A stretch of DNA of 64,000 nucleotides from the NCBI RefSeq assembly GCF_011604685.1, contig NZ_CP050063.1, forward strand, positions 8,349,001 to 8,413,000. The letters run 5' to 3'. A program made the translations under genes and the position numbers. Of the stretch, positions 1 to 9,003 are shown piece after piece (position 1 is the stretch's first letter; each line of letters starts with the position of its first letter). Below the pieces are notes generated by a model. The model did not search any database, had not been told where the DNA came from, and worked only from the letters and a program-made list of their open reading frames with translations. This DNA is from Spirosoma aureum (lineage in GTDB: Bacteria > Bacteroidota > Bacteroidia > Cytophagales > Spirosomataceae).

Positions 1-56
1 TGGCATCCATAAACAAGGGTCATTGACAGCAGGAATCCAATAAAATTAGTTCTCAT
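1..56 (-). CDS. Putative lipoprotein, N-terminal fragment (cut by window edge)
   Basis: An ATG on the minus strand at 56 opens a frame that runs off the left edge. It reads MRTNFIGFLLSMTLVYGC, a short basic start, a hydrophobic stretch and a Cys preceded by V-Y-G. That is a plausible lipoprotein signal peptide with Cys18 as the lipidation site. Only 18 residues are visible, so the function cannot be named. It lies downstream of glpD on the same strand, separated by 283 bases (57-339) in which I see no gene and no convincing site. The start could also be a false one; the lipobox is the only support. Confidence 0.5.
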   Translation of the reverse strand, partial: MRTNFIGFLLSMTLVYGC

Positions 57-339
57 GAGTTTGGGGGTTGTAAAGGACTGACCCACTCACTGCATTATTG
101 GTTGCAATATCCGATAGAAATCTGGCTACGCTATGCCCGATGGGTAGTTTGAACTAATCTAGGCCGGAAAAGTCAATGTACTGATGTCTCCATTATTTTT
201 GGAGAAGAGGCTTTACCCTGAAACGGAAACCTTTAGTAATCGGGAGGGCTATCACATTGCCTGGCTTGACCATAGGCAGTTCATACGGATAATGAAAAGC
301 CAGATAATCGCCAATGAACGAACTGTACCTATAGAATAT

Positions 340-1995
340 TTATACTCGTGCAGTTGTTACACGTTCAGTCGTTAACCCGGCCTGCGTTCTGAATGAACGG
401 AGTAAAGTCTGATACGTCTCGATCTGTTCCGATTGATACTGACTACTCCAGCCTAATTCGGTAGCCATCAAACCGGCAACCAGAGGGGCTATTTGGGATG
501 TCAGCTGCCAGTCCGACAATTCGAGCCGCCAGCGTCGGGCCAGTACATCGCGGAGTGTTACGGCCATTTCCTGCTGCACCTGATAAACAACCTCAGCTCG
601 AATAAAGGGCTGACTTTCGGCAAGTTTCTCGCGTAGACCAGAGCGTTCAGCAGTAAGCTGAGCCACACGTTCAGCCCGATCGCCATAGGTTTGCATCAGA
701 TGCTGGCAAACATCAGTTGGGAGATTATAGTGTTTCTGTAATACCTGCCAATCCTCAAAGCGATACGTTTCGCCCCCAACCAGGTAATGAAGTTCTGTTG
801 TACCAATCGCTGGTTTATTCAGCAGTTCGCCCACACGGTCAATAGCATCCTGCGCCATCAGTCGATACGTTGTCCACTTGCCACCCAGTAAACTCAACAG
901 GCCCGATTCGGAATCATGCTCAACTTCATGGTCGCGCAGGAGCGTTTTTGTATCGGCCCGGCTACTTACAATCAAGGGTCGGATTCCACCAAAACCAGCC
1001 TGAACCTGGTTTTTATCCGGCGTTTTGGCCAGATAAGGGCGTAAGGTATCGAGCAGGTAATCAACCTCAACGGCCTCAAGTACGGGTTCATGTTTCAGGT
1101 CCGTGTAGTCATTGTCGGTCGTGCCAACGAAGACCTTGTCGCCAAATGGAATGGCAAACACAACGCGCCCGTCGGCCGTTTTCGGAATCAGTATGGCACA
1201 ATCGCTCTGCAGGGTTTCTCGAGGCAGCACAATATGAACGCCTTTGCTTGGCCGAATACGCCGGTCAAGGGCTGGATTAGCTAATAAACGGATCGAATCA
1301 GAAAAAGGCCCGGTGCAATTCAGAAAAAGCGTTGCCCGGATCGGAAATGTCTCGCCCGTTAACTGGTCCTGCACAATGGCCTGTGTTAGTTGCCCATTTT
1401 CTCGTACAAAATCCGTTAACGTAAAGTAATTGACGACAGCGGCACCCGCTTCGTCGGCAGAATGAGCCAGCGCAAGTGCGTAACGGGCATCGTTAAACTG
1501 GCCGTCATAATAGAGAACAGCGCTATGCATCTGGGGCGTCAGCGTCGGCATTTTATCGAGGGCCTCGGCCTTGTTCAGCCAGCGTCCTTTTGGAAAGCTG
1601 TCGTGTCCGGCAAAAAAGGCATAAAGTGCCAGCCCGATGGACATATACATACCCTCGAACCAACTGAATACGGGAGTCAATAAAGCCAGAGGATGCGCTA
1701 AATGAGGGGCATTACGGATTACAGTCCGGCGCTCGGCCAATCCATGCCGAACCTGTTTTAATTGTGCCAGATCAAGTTTTTTAATTGCCTGTTCCAGATA
1801 CCGAACCCCACCATGAATGAGTTTGGTTGAACGCGACGATGTTTCTCCGGCAATATCACCGCGATCAATCAGGGCAACCCGATAACCGCGCAGTGCAGCG
1901 TCGAGAGCGGCCCCGGCCCCACTGGCTCCGGCCCCGATGATGCAAATATCAAATGTCTCCTCCTGCAGCCGCTTCCGATTATCGTCCCGATTCAT
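340..1995 (-). CDS. glpD: Glycerol-3-phosphate dehydrogenase, FAD-dependent, aerobic type
   Basis: Oxidises sn-glycerol 3-phosphate to dihydroxyacetone phosphate and passes electrons to the quinone pool at the inner face of the cytoplasmic membrane. The 551-residue protein begins with an FAD Rossmann motif (GAGASGAG, residues 22-29). It then has the family block ETSSRSTKLIHGGVRYLE near residue 50-67 and a GFGGIRPL substrate-region motif. A GlpD C-terminal domain covers roughly residues 400-530. It is slightly longer than the E. coli enzyme (about 500 residues). No glpK or glpF lies in the window. The next genes upstream are MFS transporters that might supply a related substrate, but that is inference. 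The only in-frame start is the ATG at 1995, and a -7 box lies four bases before it, which predicts a leaderless mRNA. Confidence 0.95.
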   Translation of the reverse strand: MNRDDNRKRLQEETFDICIIGAGASGAGAALDAALRGYRVALIDRGDIAGETSSRSTKLIHGGVRYLEQAIKKLDLAQLKQVRHGLAERRTVIRNAPHLAHPLALLTPVFSWFEGMYMSIGLALYAFFAGHDSFPKGRWLNKAEALDKMPTLTPQMHSAVLYYDGQFNDARYALALAHSADEAGAAVVNYFTLTDFVRENGQLTQAIVQDQLTGETFPIRATLFLNCTGPFSDSIRLLANPALDRRIRPSKGVHIVLPRETLQSDCAILIPKTADGRVVFAIPFGDKVFVGTTDNDYTDLKHEPVLEAVEVDYLLDTLRPYLAKTPDKNQVQAGFGGIRPLIVSSRADTKTLLRDHEVEHDSESGLLSLLGGKWTTYRLMAQDAIDRVGELLNKPAIGTTELHYLVGGETYRFEDWQVLQKHYNLPTDVCQHLMQTYGDRAERVAQLTAERSGLREKLAESQPFIRAEVVYQVQQEMAVTLRDVLARRWRLELSDWQLTSQIAPLVAGLMATELGWSSQYQSEQIETYQTLLRSFRTQAGLTTERVTTARV

Positions 1996-1999
1996 GCAT

Positions 2000-2007
2000 C
2001 AAAGATA
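2000..2007 (-). promoter_or_regulatory. Bacteroidota -7 box of glpD, leaderless layout
   Basis: On the minus strand the bases read TATCTTTG, a perfect match to TAnnTTTG. Four bases (ATGC) follow and then the glpD ATG at 1995, so transcription should start at or next to the A of the start codon. No clear -33 TTTG is visible 19-21 bases upstream. Confidence 0.6.
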
Positions 2008-2117
2008 CACAGATTTGCTGTGTCTGCTGGTTAAGAGGTTGTTAAGTACCCGATCATTTTTGGCAAACGGGCCTTCAATACAATAAGTAGAGGTTATGCA
2101 ACTATGAATAAAACGCT

Positions 2118-3365
2118 TTAGGCTTCGGTATAATCCAATTCTTTCCCAAACGTTTCTTCCATGGTTATCAGCGACCAGAAACCTAACCCAAAGCAAACCA
2201 GGGCCACAATGGCCGCTGCGCCCAGTACACCAACAGAGGGTTTCATGGCCTGAAATGCCGGAATACTGAGCAATGTGGTCGCACGAACGTTATTGGCAAC
2301 GGAGGTCGTGGCTGTTGCGCGCAGGTTGGTACCAAAACTTTCGGCTGTAATGGTCAGAAACATCGCAATGTAGCCAATGCTAAAACCCATGCAAAGGCAA
2401 AGCGCGTAGAACGTACTGGCGGAAGAAATTACTCCGGATAAGTAAACGAACACAAAAAACGCCGTAAGTCCCATCATCAGACCGATGGCTTTCTTCCGAG
2501 ATCGAAGTCGCTGGCTCAGGATACCACTCGACAGATCGCCAATAACCGTACCAATGTAGGTAAACATCACGCACCGGCCGGGTTGAATAGCCTCGTCAAT
2601 GCCAAGCGCCTTCCCAAATTCATTGCTGAAAGTGGCCAGAATGCCGATGACAAGGTATGTTGGAAGAGCTATTCCCATACAGCGGAAATACCGCAGAACA
2701 CGGTCTCGCCCGTGGAACAAAGCCCAGAAATTACCCCGCGAGACGCTGGTTCCCTGTACTTTCTTGAACATAGCTGATTCGAGCACACTCACGCGTAATG
2801 CCAAAAGCCCTAACCCCAAACCGCCACCGACCAGATAGGTCGTACGCCAGTCAAACAGTGTAACGGTAAAATAAGCAACCACAGCTCCTAAAAGCCCTAC
2901 ACTGGCCACCAGAGACGATCCGTAGCCACGAAGCTCTTTAGGAAGAATTTCGCTCACCAGTGTAATGCCCGCGCCAAGCTCGCCAGCTAAACCAAGGCCA
3001 GCCACAAACCGAAACCACGCATAAATTTGTGGATCATGCACAAAGCCACAAGCCAGATTCGCCAGTGAATACGTGATAATTGAGCCAAATAGTACCGATA
3101 ATCGCCCGCGTTTATCGCCCAGAATGCCCCATAGAATGCCACCAAGTAATAATCCGGCCTGCTGATAATTCAGAATTCGTCCGCCAATGAGCGAAATTTC
3201 CGCTTCAGAAAGACCCAGATCTTTCAGGCTGGGTACACGAACAATGTTGAACAGGAGCAGATCATACACATCCACAAAATAGCCCAGCGCGGCAACAATT
3301 ACCGGCAGCGTAAATAAGGGTCGAAGCGAAACAGGCGAAGAGGAAGTACTAATTGTCGATTGCAT
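2118..3365 (-). CDS. MFS metabolite:proton symporter (paralogue 1 of 3)
   Basis: A 12-helix major facilitator of the sugar/organic-acid porter type, 415 residues from the chosen start. The loop between helices 2 and 3 carries the family motif GILWGILGDKRGRLSVLFGS. A second signature, AGLGLAGELGAGITLVSEILP, lies near helices 4-5. The open frame extends 8 residues further upstream through a TTG, but the ATG at 3365 gives an N-terminus (MQSTIST..RPLF) that aligns with that of the paralogue at 4142-5389, so it was chosen. The substrate is not deducible. It is the last of three related transporter genes on this strand and is separated from the other two by a small secreted-protein gene flanked by terminators, so it probably has its own promoter. 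Confidence 0.85.
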   Translation of the reverse strand: MQSTISTSSSPVSLRPLFTLPVIVAALGYFVDVYDLLLFNIVRVPSLKDLGLSEAEISLIGGRILNYQQAGLLLGGILWGILGDKRGRLSVLFGSIITYSLANLACGFVHDPQIYAWFRFVAGLGLAGELGAGITLVSEILPKELRGYGSSLVASVGLLGAVVAYFTVTLFDWRTTYLVGGGLGLGLLALRVSVLESAMFKKVQGTSVSRGNFWALFHGRDRVLRYFRCMGIALPTYLVIGILATFSNEFGKALGIDEAIQPGRCVMFTYIGTVIGDLSSGILSQRLRSRKKAIGLMMGLTAFFVFVYLSGVISSASTFYALCLCMGFSIGYIAMFLTITAESFGTNLRATATTSVANNVRATTLLSIPAFQAMKPSVGVLGAAAIVALVCFGLGFWSLITMEETFGKELDYTEA

Positions 3366-3418
3366 ACTAGTCAGGAATAGCATTGGCAAGTTATAAAAGA
3401 AGTCGTAAGTTCTTAACT

Positions 3419-3447
3419 AAAAAAGACATGGAGCAATGCCCCATGCC
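3419..3447 (-). terminator. Rho-independent terminator after the 3490-3903 gene
   Basis: On the minus strand a 10-bp stem (3438-3447 with 3425-3434, two G-U pairs, loop ATT) is followed by six T. It lies just downstream of the small secreted-protein gene and upstream of MFS paralogue 1. Confidence 0.75.
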
Positions 3448-3489
3448 TTTCATGTTTCTAACTTCTATGCGTGAATTCCTCTGTACTAA

Positions 3490-3903
3490 TTAATTCATTG
3501 AGATGAGCCGCGTTGGTAATTGCTGCTCTATGGTTGGGGTTGTCAGTTTGAATGTGCGCTCTTCGGTCTGGTTACCATCCGAAATACGGAAGGTGTATTT
3601 ACCATCACCAACCTGACTCAAATCAAATTGCTGGCGATAACCATTTTTCTTGCCTCCTTTTGCAGGCAATGCTTCGCGGAACATGACCTGACCTTTTTCA
3701 TTGAGTAGCTCGACACTGATTTTATCGTCGACTTTATATTTCTCCAGGCAAAGCCAGACTTTAGATACGTCGTTGGCAGGAAACATCGCAATGGCAAATG
3801 CCTTTTGCTCGGGTTGATCGCCTGGACCCAGTGCGAACGATGATGCGGATACACTTAAAACGAATGCTAATGCACTTGCGACGAATTTGATGGAGGTTTT
3901 CAT
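3490..3903 (-). CDS. Small secreted protein, unknown function, probable beta-sandwich
   Basis: 137 residues with a clear Sec signal peptide (MKTSIKF, hydrophobic stretch, cleavage near SASSFA, residues 19-25). The mature part has the alternating pattern of a small Ig-like or fibronectin-like beta-sandwich: KISVELLNEKGQVMFREAL and GKYTFRISDGNQTEERTFKL resemble strands of DUF3244-type Bacteroidota periplasmic proteins. No catalytic motif is visible. It sits between MFS paralogues 1 and 2 with a terminator on each side, so it is probably a single-gene unit. Function not recognised; a cell-surface or periplasmic stress protein is possible. Confidence 0.7.
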   Translation of the reverse strand: MKTSIKFVASALAFVLSVSASSFALGPGDQPEQKAFAIAMFPANDVSKVWLCLEKYKVDDKISVELLNEKGQVMFREALPAKGGKKNGYRQQFDLSQVGDGKYTFRISDGNQTEERTFKLTTPTIEQQLPTRLISMN

Positions 3904-4082
3904 TGTGTTGAATTGTTTTGTTTAGAACCTTTAGCTGTCAACCCAATGATGCGGATAAAGCCGCGAACCGCTCGCCTTCGTGAGCAACGGTTTAAGAAAA
4001 TGATGAATGGTTCAGGGCAGAAATTTGCGGTTAAGAAAACCTTTCCTGACCGAATAGCGGAGATCGATCAGGCACTCATGTC

Positions 4083-4120
4083 AAAAAAAGCCTCATTCCG
4101 ACAGGAGATCGGAATGAGGC
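4083..4120 (-). terminator. Rho-independent terminator after MFS paralogue 2
   Basis: Perfect 12-bp stem (4109-4120 with 4090-4101, 7-base loop) followed on the minus strand by seven T (4083-4089). It ends the unit that contains the two MFS genes at 4142-6710. Confidence 0.9.
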
Positions 4121-4141
4121 TCAATGCATGACTGGAATGTC

Positions 4142-5389
4142 CTACTCTACAAAGTCCAGATCTTTCCCAAACGTTTCTTCCATTCGACTTAGTGACCAGA
4201 ACGCCAGCCCATAAACAATTACGCCCAGCAATCCGGCAGCCACTAATGTACCTACGGATGGTTTCAGCGCCTGAAAGAGTAGTGTCATTGGAATCAATGT
4301 TCCGCGTACAACACTCGGCACCGAGGTCGTGGCCGTGTTGCGGAGGTTGGTGCCATAAAGTTCAGCTACCATCGTTAAAAACATGGCGATATAACCCGTA
4401 CAAAAACCGGCCAATAGACAAACAGTGTAGATACCGCTTGCCGTACGGATACCGCCAAAGAGATAAATGCCGCTCAGGAGCGCACTAAAAATCAGTAGAC
4501 CCGTAATGGCTTTGAGCCTTGATCGTAACCATTGACTGATCGGGCCGCTCAGCAGATCACCACCGGCTAAACCAACATAAATCAGCATCACGCAACGACC
4601 GGGTTTAACGCCTTCAGCAATGTCGAGTGCCTGTCCAAACTCATTGGCAAACGTAGCCAGAATACCGACTATAAACCACGTTGGCACACCGACAGCTACG
4701 CATCGAAGGTATTTGATTAGCTGGGGCCAGCTACTAAAAAAATAAAGAAAATTACCGCGACTAACGCTCTTGTGCTCTACTTTCAAACGGCTGAACAAAC
4801 CCGATTCAAACACGCTGACCCGTAGCAGCAGTAAGACCAGCCCCATGCCACCGCCAACCCAAAATGCGGTTCGCCAGTTGAAGTATTCGACCGTCAGGTA
4901 AGCTACTCCCGCTCCCAGATAGCCAATTCCGGCTACCATCGACGACCCGTAGCTTCGAATTTCTTTCGGCAAAATTTCGGATACCAGTACCATGGCAGCT
5001 CCGATCTCACCCGATAGACCAACCCCGGCCACGAAGCGCAGTAACGCATAGGTATTCACATCCTGCACAAATCCGCAGGCTATGTTGGTCAGGGAGTAGG
5101 TAAGAATACTGCCAAACAGTACCGACATCCGGCCGCGTTTATCGCCCAGAACACCCCATAAAAACCCACCTAACACCAAACCCGCCTGCTGGCAGTTCAG
5201 AATAAACGTTCCGGCTTTTGATACATCGACCTCCGAGAGGCCCAATGATTGTAGACTTGGTACGCGCACAATGCTAAAAATAAGCATATCGTAGACGTCC
5301 ACAAAGAAGCCTAGGGCCGATACAATGACGGGCAAGGCAAACAAGGGGCGGAACGATACTCGGGCAGGTACGCTAGAGACAGTTTGCAT
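4142..5389 (-). CDS. MFS metabolite:proton symporter (paralogue 2 of 3)
   Basis: 415 residues and 12 predicted membrane helices, closely related to its neighbours on both sides. It has the helix 2-3 motif GFLWGVLGDKRGRMSVLFGS and the GVGLSGEIGAAMVLVSEILP block. The AGE-to-SGE and GITLV-to-AMVLV changes in that block separate it from paralogues 1 and 3 and may mark a different substrate. The ATG at 5389 is 37 bases after the stop of paralogue 3, so the two are probably one transcript, ended by the strong terminator at 4083-4120. Substrate unknown. Confidence 0.85.
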   Translation of the reverse strand: MQTVSSVPARVSFRPLFALPVIVSALGFFVDVYDMLIFSIVRVPSLQSLGLSEVDVSKAGTFILNCQQAGLVLGGFLWGVLGDKRGRMSVLFGSILTYSLTNIACGFVQDVNTYALLRFVAGVGLSGEIGAAMVLVSEILPKEIRSYGSSMVAGIGYLGAGVAYLTVEYFNWRTAFWVGGGMGLVLLLLRVSVFESGLFSRLKVEHKSVSRGNFLYFFSSWPQLIKYLRCVAVGVPTWFIVGILATFANEFGQALDIAEGVKPGRCVMLIYVGLAGGDLLSGPISQWLRSRLKAITGLLIFSALLSGIYLFGGIRTASGIYTVCLLAGFCTGYIAMFLTMVAELYGTNLRNTATTSVPSVVRGTLIPMTLLFQALKPSVGTLVAAGLLGVIVYGLAFWSLSRMEETFGKDLDFVE

Positions 5390-5426
5390 AAATTAGTAGC
5401 TGAACCGCCGGGCGGCCGAGCGAGAT

Positions 5427-6710
5427 TTATTCCTCCAGATAATCCAGATCCTTACCGTGAGTCTCCGGAATGGTGAGTATGGAGTAAAAGCCAAGAATGA
5501 AACTGATTAGCCCGACAACCGCTCCGGCATTGATAATATCCAGCGATGGTTTGAGCGCCTGATAGGTCAATGTCATCGGAATGACCAGACCACGCACCAT
5601 GTTCGGAACTGTTGTAGCAGCTGTTGCACGGAGGTTCGTGCCAAATTGTTCGGCCCCAATGGTCACGAACATAGCCCAATAGCCGATGCCGAAACCCATT
5701 GCCAGACAAAGTCCATACAGCACGGTTGCGCTTTTAATGCCAAGGAACAGGTAGACAAGCCCGAAAATAAGGGCAATACCCATCAGTAAGGCCACCGCTT
5801 TTTTGCGTGATTCCAGCTCCTGGCTGATAAAACCACTGGCAAGATCGCCGATAGCCAGCCCAACATAACACCACATAATGGCCAACCCTGGCTGAATCTC
5901 TTCGGTAATGCCCAACGCTTTGCCAAACTCATTGCTGAATGTAGCCAGAACACCTATTACAAACCAGGTTGGCAATCCGATGCCTATGCATTTAAGATAG
6001 CGGCTCAGCCGGTCGGCATTGGTAAAAAACGACAGAAAATCACCCCGGCTTACGTGCTTCTGTTCGGTTACGTCCTTGAACATACCTGATTCCACAACGC
6101 CAACCCGTAGCAACAGCAACCCAATACCCAATCCCCCGCCGACAAAGAAGGCCATTTGCCAATCGAAATATTTAACCGTAAAATAGGCGACAACAGCCCC
6201 CGAAAGGCCAATACCAGCCACGAGCGACGTGCCTATGGCGCGTTTTTCTTTCGGTAGAATTTCGCTCACGAGCGTAATACCCGCGCCTAATTCACCAGCC
6301 AGCCCGATGCCTGCAACGAAGCGCATGACAGCATAGTAGGTGACCGGGTCCATAAACGTGACGTTCTTGATAAAACCACAGGCAATATTGGCAATGGAGT
6401 AGGTAATAATTGACCCGAACAGTACCGATAAGCGCCCGCGCTTATCGCCTAAAATACCCCACAGGATGCCCCCAATCAGTAATCCACCCATTTGCCAGTT
6501 CAGAATACTGGCGCCAACGGTTGAGATCTGGTCGGGTGTAAGGCCCAGATCTTTCAGGCTGGGTACGCGGACAATCCCAAAAAGGAGCAAATCATAAATA
6601 TCAACGAAATAGCCTAATGCGGCCACAATTACGGGTAAACTTAGTAACCCAGCTTCGGTCGGTTGAGTCGGGCCGCCGGGCGGCTTAGAGGAAAGAGTAG
6701 GAACAGCCAT
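5427..6710 (-). CDS. MFS metabolite:proton symporter (paralogue 3 of 3)
   Basis: 427 residues from the ATG at 6710. The open frame continues 13 residues upstream through a TTG but lacks the usual N-terminal pattern there. Twelve helices, with the motif GILWGILGDKRGRLSVLFGS identical to paralogue 1, and an extra short insert (KNVTFMDPVTYYAV) between helices 3 and 4 that the other two lack. A near-consensus -7 box (TATAATTG) lies about 25 bases before the chosen start. First gene of a probable two-gene unit with paralogue 2. A role in uptake of a carboxylate, sugar or glycerol derivative is possible from the family, but the sequence does not decide it. Confidence 0.85.
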   Translation of the reverse strand: MAVPTLSSKPPGGPTQPTEAGLLSLPVIVAALGYFVDIYDLLLFGIVRVPSLKDLGLTPDQISTVGASILNWQMGGLLIGGILWGILGDKRGRLSVLFGSIITYSIANIACGFIKNVTFMDPVTYYAVMRFVAGIGLAGELGAGITLVSEILPKEKRAIGTSLVAGIGLSGAVVAYFTVKYFDWQMAFFVGGGLGIGLLLLRVGVVESGMFKDVTEQKHVSRGDFLSFFTNADRLSRYLKCIGIGLPTWFVIGVLATFSNEFGKALGITEEIQPGLAIMWCYVGLAIGDLASGFISQELESRKKAVALLMGIALIFGLVYLFLGIKSATVLYGLCLAMGFGIGYWAMFVTIGAEQFGTNLRATAATTVPNMVRGLVIPMTLTYQALKPSLDIINAGAVVGLISFILGFYSILTIPETHGKDLDYLEE

Positions 6711-6888
6711 ACGGCAGAATCTGCGAGTAAAGTCAAAACGATTCTGCAATTATACGAAATGACCAAAGAAGATTGGGAAATCAAGGCAGCTTTATTGGTA
6801 CAATGACCTTAAAATAAGGAAGTGAAGGACATTTATAGTCCAATATCGCATCCAGCAGTATCGCAGATGCGGGAGTTGTAGTCTATGA

Positions 6889-7845
6889 TCAGTCAACCGG
6901 AGGCTGGCTTTTCTCCTCTTCAGAAACAGCAATCGGCGTCGGCTCGACAACGGCCTCCTGCTTCACCATTGGTCGAACGACAGGCACGGGTTTCGGTAAT
7001 ATTCCGTAAATGGCATAAGCCGTTCCGAGTGACCATACTTTCAAGCCAACGCGTGCAAAAACCAGGGACTGCTGCACAACCAGCATGAGCAGAATCGTTA
7101 ACCAGCCGTTCATGGTAATGGCCTCATCGATCAGGAAATACATACCAAATAGGCCCGTTCCGGTCAAAATCATTACCAGATAAAGCCCGTATGTTTTGCC
7201 CGGATTACGTAACACCAGCCTTCCTGCCCGTCCAAATGCCCGTAAAGCGCCACGTTCGTCTTCCCTAAACATCAGCACCTTTGCATAATCACCAATGCAG
7301 AGTATAAATGTAACCGTGAGAGCAAACAACGCAAAGAATGAAGCTCCCACCCAGAATAAGCCCCGCTCGGTGAATTTATCTTCCAGAGCAATATGTATTA
7401 ACGTGCCCAGCACGAGCCACAGGCCCCCTCCTGCCAGCACAAATAGAAAGCTAACGCCAAACAGTCGAAGAAACCGACCGACGTACTGGCTACACGCCTG
7501 CCAGAACATGCCAATATCGAATCGCGGCCGGGTCTGCGAAAAACGCAGTAAAATACCTCCGGCAACGAATACACTCAGAAAGATATAAAGGCCGCCCAAC
7601 CAGCGGCCAACACTAAACAACGGATTAATAGCCCGCTCGCTGCGGTGCATAAAGTCGGAATAAATGGTGTAATCGAAGCCGTTCAGCAGGTTTAGAAAAG
7701 CCAGTGAATTTTGGTCTTCAACCTTCAGCGTGTTGTAGAACGGCAGGGCCGCCAGCAAACCCAGCACCAGTGTAATGCCATAGAGAAGCCACAGGAGCCT
7801 GGGCGATCCGAGCGTTTGTCGGAGGGTAACAAACAAAGTATTCAT
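6889..7845 (-). CDS. Multi-pass membrane protein of unknown function, coupled to nuoB
   Basis: 318 residues with about six hydrophobic helices (roughly residues 17-36, 80-102, 128-150, 165-187, 222-245 and 250-270) and a Pro/Glu-rich soluble C-terminus. An amphipathic stretch, EDERGALRAFGRAGRLVLRN, precedes the last helix pair. That layout resembles the YciC/DUF4013-like group of uncharacterised membrane proteins, but I do not recognise a defined family. Its ATG shares one base with the nuoB stop (TGATG), so translation is almost certainly coupled to nuoB. A role in complex I assembly or membrane organisation is suggested only by position. Confidence 0.75.
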   Translation of the reverse strand: MNTLFVTLRQTLGSPRLLWLLYGITLVLGLLAALPFYNTLKVEDQNSLAFLNLLNGFDYTIYSDFMHRSERAINPLFSVGRWLGGLYIFLSVFVAGGILLRFSQTRPRFDIGMFWQACSQYVGRFLRLFGVSFLFVLAGGGLWLVLGTLIHIALEDKFTERGLFWVGASFFALFALTVTFILCIGDYAKVLMFREDERGALRAFGRAGRLVLRNPGKTYGLYLVMILTGTGLFGMYFLIDEAITMNGWLTILLMLVVQQSLVFARVGLKVWSLGTAYAIYGILPKPVPVVRPMVKQEAVVEPTPIAVSEEEKSQPPVD

Positions 7846-8399
7846 CAGGATCGGGTCGAAAAATCGTCAGATTCAGTGGGTTTGTCCTCCGAAAATACGA
7901 TTTCTTTATTTCCCGACAACGGGTGTTCCGTTCTGATTTTCTCCTGTAGTTTCAAAAAACCGTCGATCAGCGCTTCAGGGCGGGGCGGACAGCCGGGCAC
8001 ATAGACATCGACCGGGATAATTCGATCTACACCTTTCACCACATGATACCCATGCTGCCAGTAAGGACCGCCACAATTGGAGCATGATCCCATCGAAATA
8101 ACGTACCGGGGTTCGGGCATCTGCTCATACAGTCGCCGGATACGGTCGGCCATTTTGTAGGTAACCGTACCCGATACAATCATAATATCTGACTGGCGGG
8201 GCGAAGGGCGTGGAAAAATCCCGAAGCGTTCAAGGTCGTAATTGGCCGCGAAAGCCTGCATCATTTCGATGGCGCAGCAAGCCAGCCCGAAACTCATGGG
8301 CCAGAGTGACTTTTCGCGCGACCAGTTCAGGAGTTCTTCTGAATGCATAAGAAGAACACTTGCTTCGCCCGATTTATCTGAAACAGTATTTGATGACAT
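7845..8399 (-). CDS. nuoB: NADH-quinone oxidoreductase subunit B
   Basis: The complex I subunit that carries the terminal 4Fe-4S cluster N2, next to the quinone site on the cytoplasmic side of the membrane. 184 residues. All four cluster ligands can be seen: Cys41-Cys42 in LACCAIEMM, the Cys of [11 protein letters not shown] near residue 106, and the Cys of [11 protein letters not shown] near 136. The C-terminus has about 30 extra polar residues ([17 protein letters not shown]). It follows the 182-residue unknown gene after 55 bases and precedes a membrane protein with a one-base overlap. The normal next gene, nuoC, is absent here, as are nuoD to nuoN, so the rest of complex I must be encoded elsewhere. 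Confidence 0.96.
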   Translation of the reverse strand: MSSNTVSDKSGEASVLLMHSEELLNWSREKSLWPMSFGLACCAIEMMQAFAANYDLERFGIFPRPSPRQSDIMIVSGTVTYKMADRIRRLYEQMPEPRYVISMGSCSNCGGPYWQHGYHVVKGVDRIIPVDVYVPGCPPRPEALIDGFLKLQEKIRTEHPLSGNKEIVFSEDKPTESDDFSTRS

Positions 8400-8454
8400 G
8401 TTTTTAGTCGATACGTTCGTGGATACAACCGATGCCCGTTTCTTACCAATTTAG

Positions 8455-9003
8455 TCACTTACTGGTTTTGTCTGGCAATCGATTTAGTAAGTCCTGTTGG
8501 TACTCCACACTAAATGGCTCTAACTGCCGCCGTAAGCTGCCTTCCGGATTGGCTGGATCAAGCGGTCGAATAACCCGGCTTGATACATTACCAATGGCCG
8601 AGCTTAGTATTAACCCGGCCGTTGCCCCTCCCGCCGAAGCAAAAGCCAGTGTAAGGCCATACGCGACGGGGCTTCTGGCTGGATTTTGCCGCAACGATTC
8701 ATTCGAGATAAAGCCAACGATCAATGCACCAATCACAGCGCCTGTTATCAGCACCGTTTTTTTATTTTCCCGGCGAATGACCACTTTGCGAACGGCAGCA
8801 AGTGAAATTCGTCTGCGCCAGTGCTGAGGTCTTGTTTCCACATACAACTGGCTATCCGTTACTGCGTCCAGAACACCCCGAAATCGATTACCCTCTTTCG
8901 TGACAATTCGCACTCGATATTCCTCAACAAGAGGTTCCTGCGCAAATGTTTCTAGTAAAAACAAGCGCATTATCAATGCGGTCAGCACCAGAAAACGGCT
9001 CAC
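8455..9003 (-). CDS. Exported or membrane-anchored protein of unknown function between nuoA and nuoB
   Basis: 182 residues. It starts with GTG at 9003, which overlaps the nuoA stop by four bases (GTGA), so it is translationally coupled to nuoA. A later ATG at 8970 is possible but would cut into the signal peptide. Residues 1-22 look like a signal peptide ending FAQ. Residues 25-75 form a small Sm/SH3-like beta fold ([18 protein letters not shown], then [18 protein letters not shown]). Residues 83-103 and 115-140 are hydrophobic and Gly/Ala-rich, like glycine-zipper segments. No family is recognised with confidence. Its place inside a complex I gene pair is unusual. Confidence 0.75.
   Translation of the reverse strand: MSRFLVLTALIMRLFLLETFAQEPLVEEYRVRIVTKEGNRFRGVLDAVTDSQLYVETRPQHWRRRISLAAVRKVVIRRENKKTVLITGAVIGALIVGFISNESLRQNPARSPVAYGLTLAFASAGGATAGLILSSAIGNVSSRVIRPLDPANPEGSLRRQLEPFSVEYQQDLLNRLPDKTSK

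Noticed and set aside
184..375. 63-codon plus-strand frame near the left edge
   Set aside because: It overlaps the end of glpD, has no signal or domain, and no promoter box is near.
3913..4131. 72-codon plus-strand frame between the secreted-protein gene and MFS paralogue 2
   Set aside because: It runs through the terminator stem at 4090-4120 and codes for a basic, featureless peptide.
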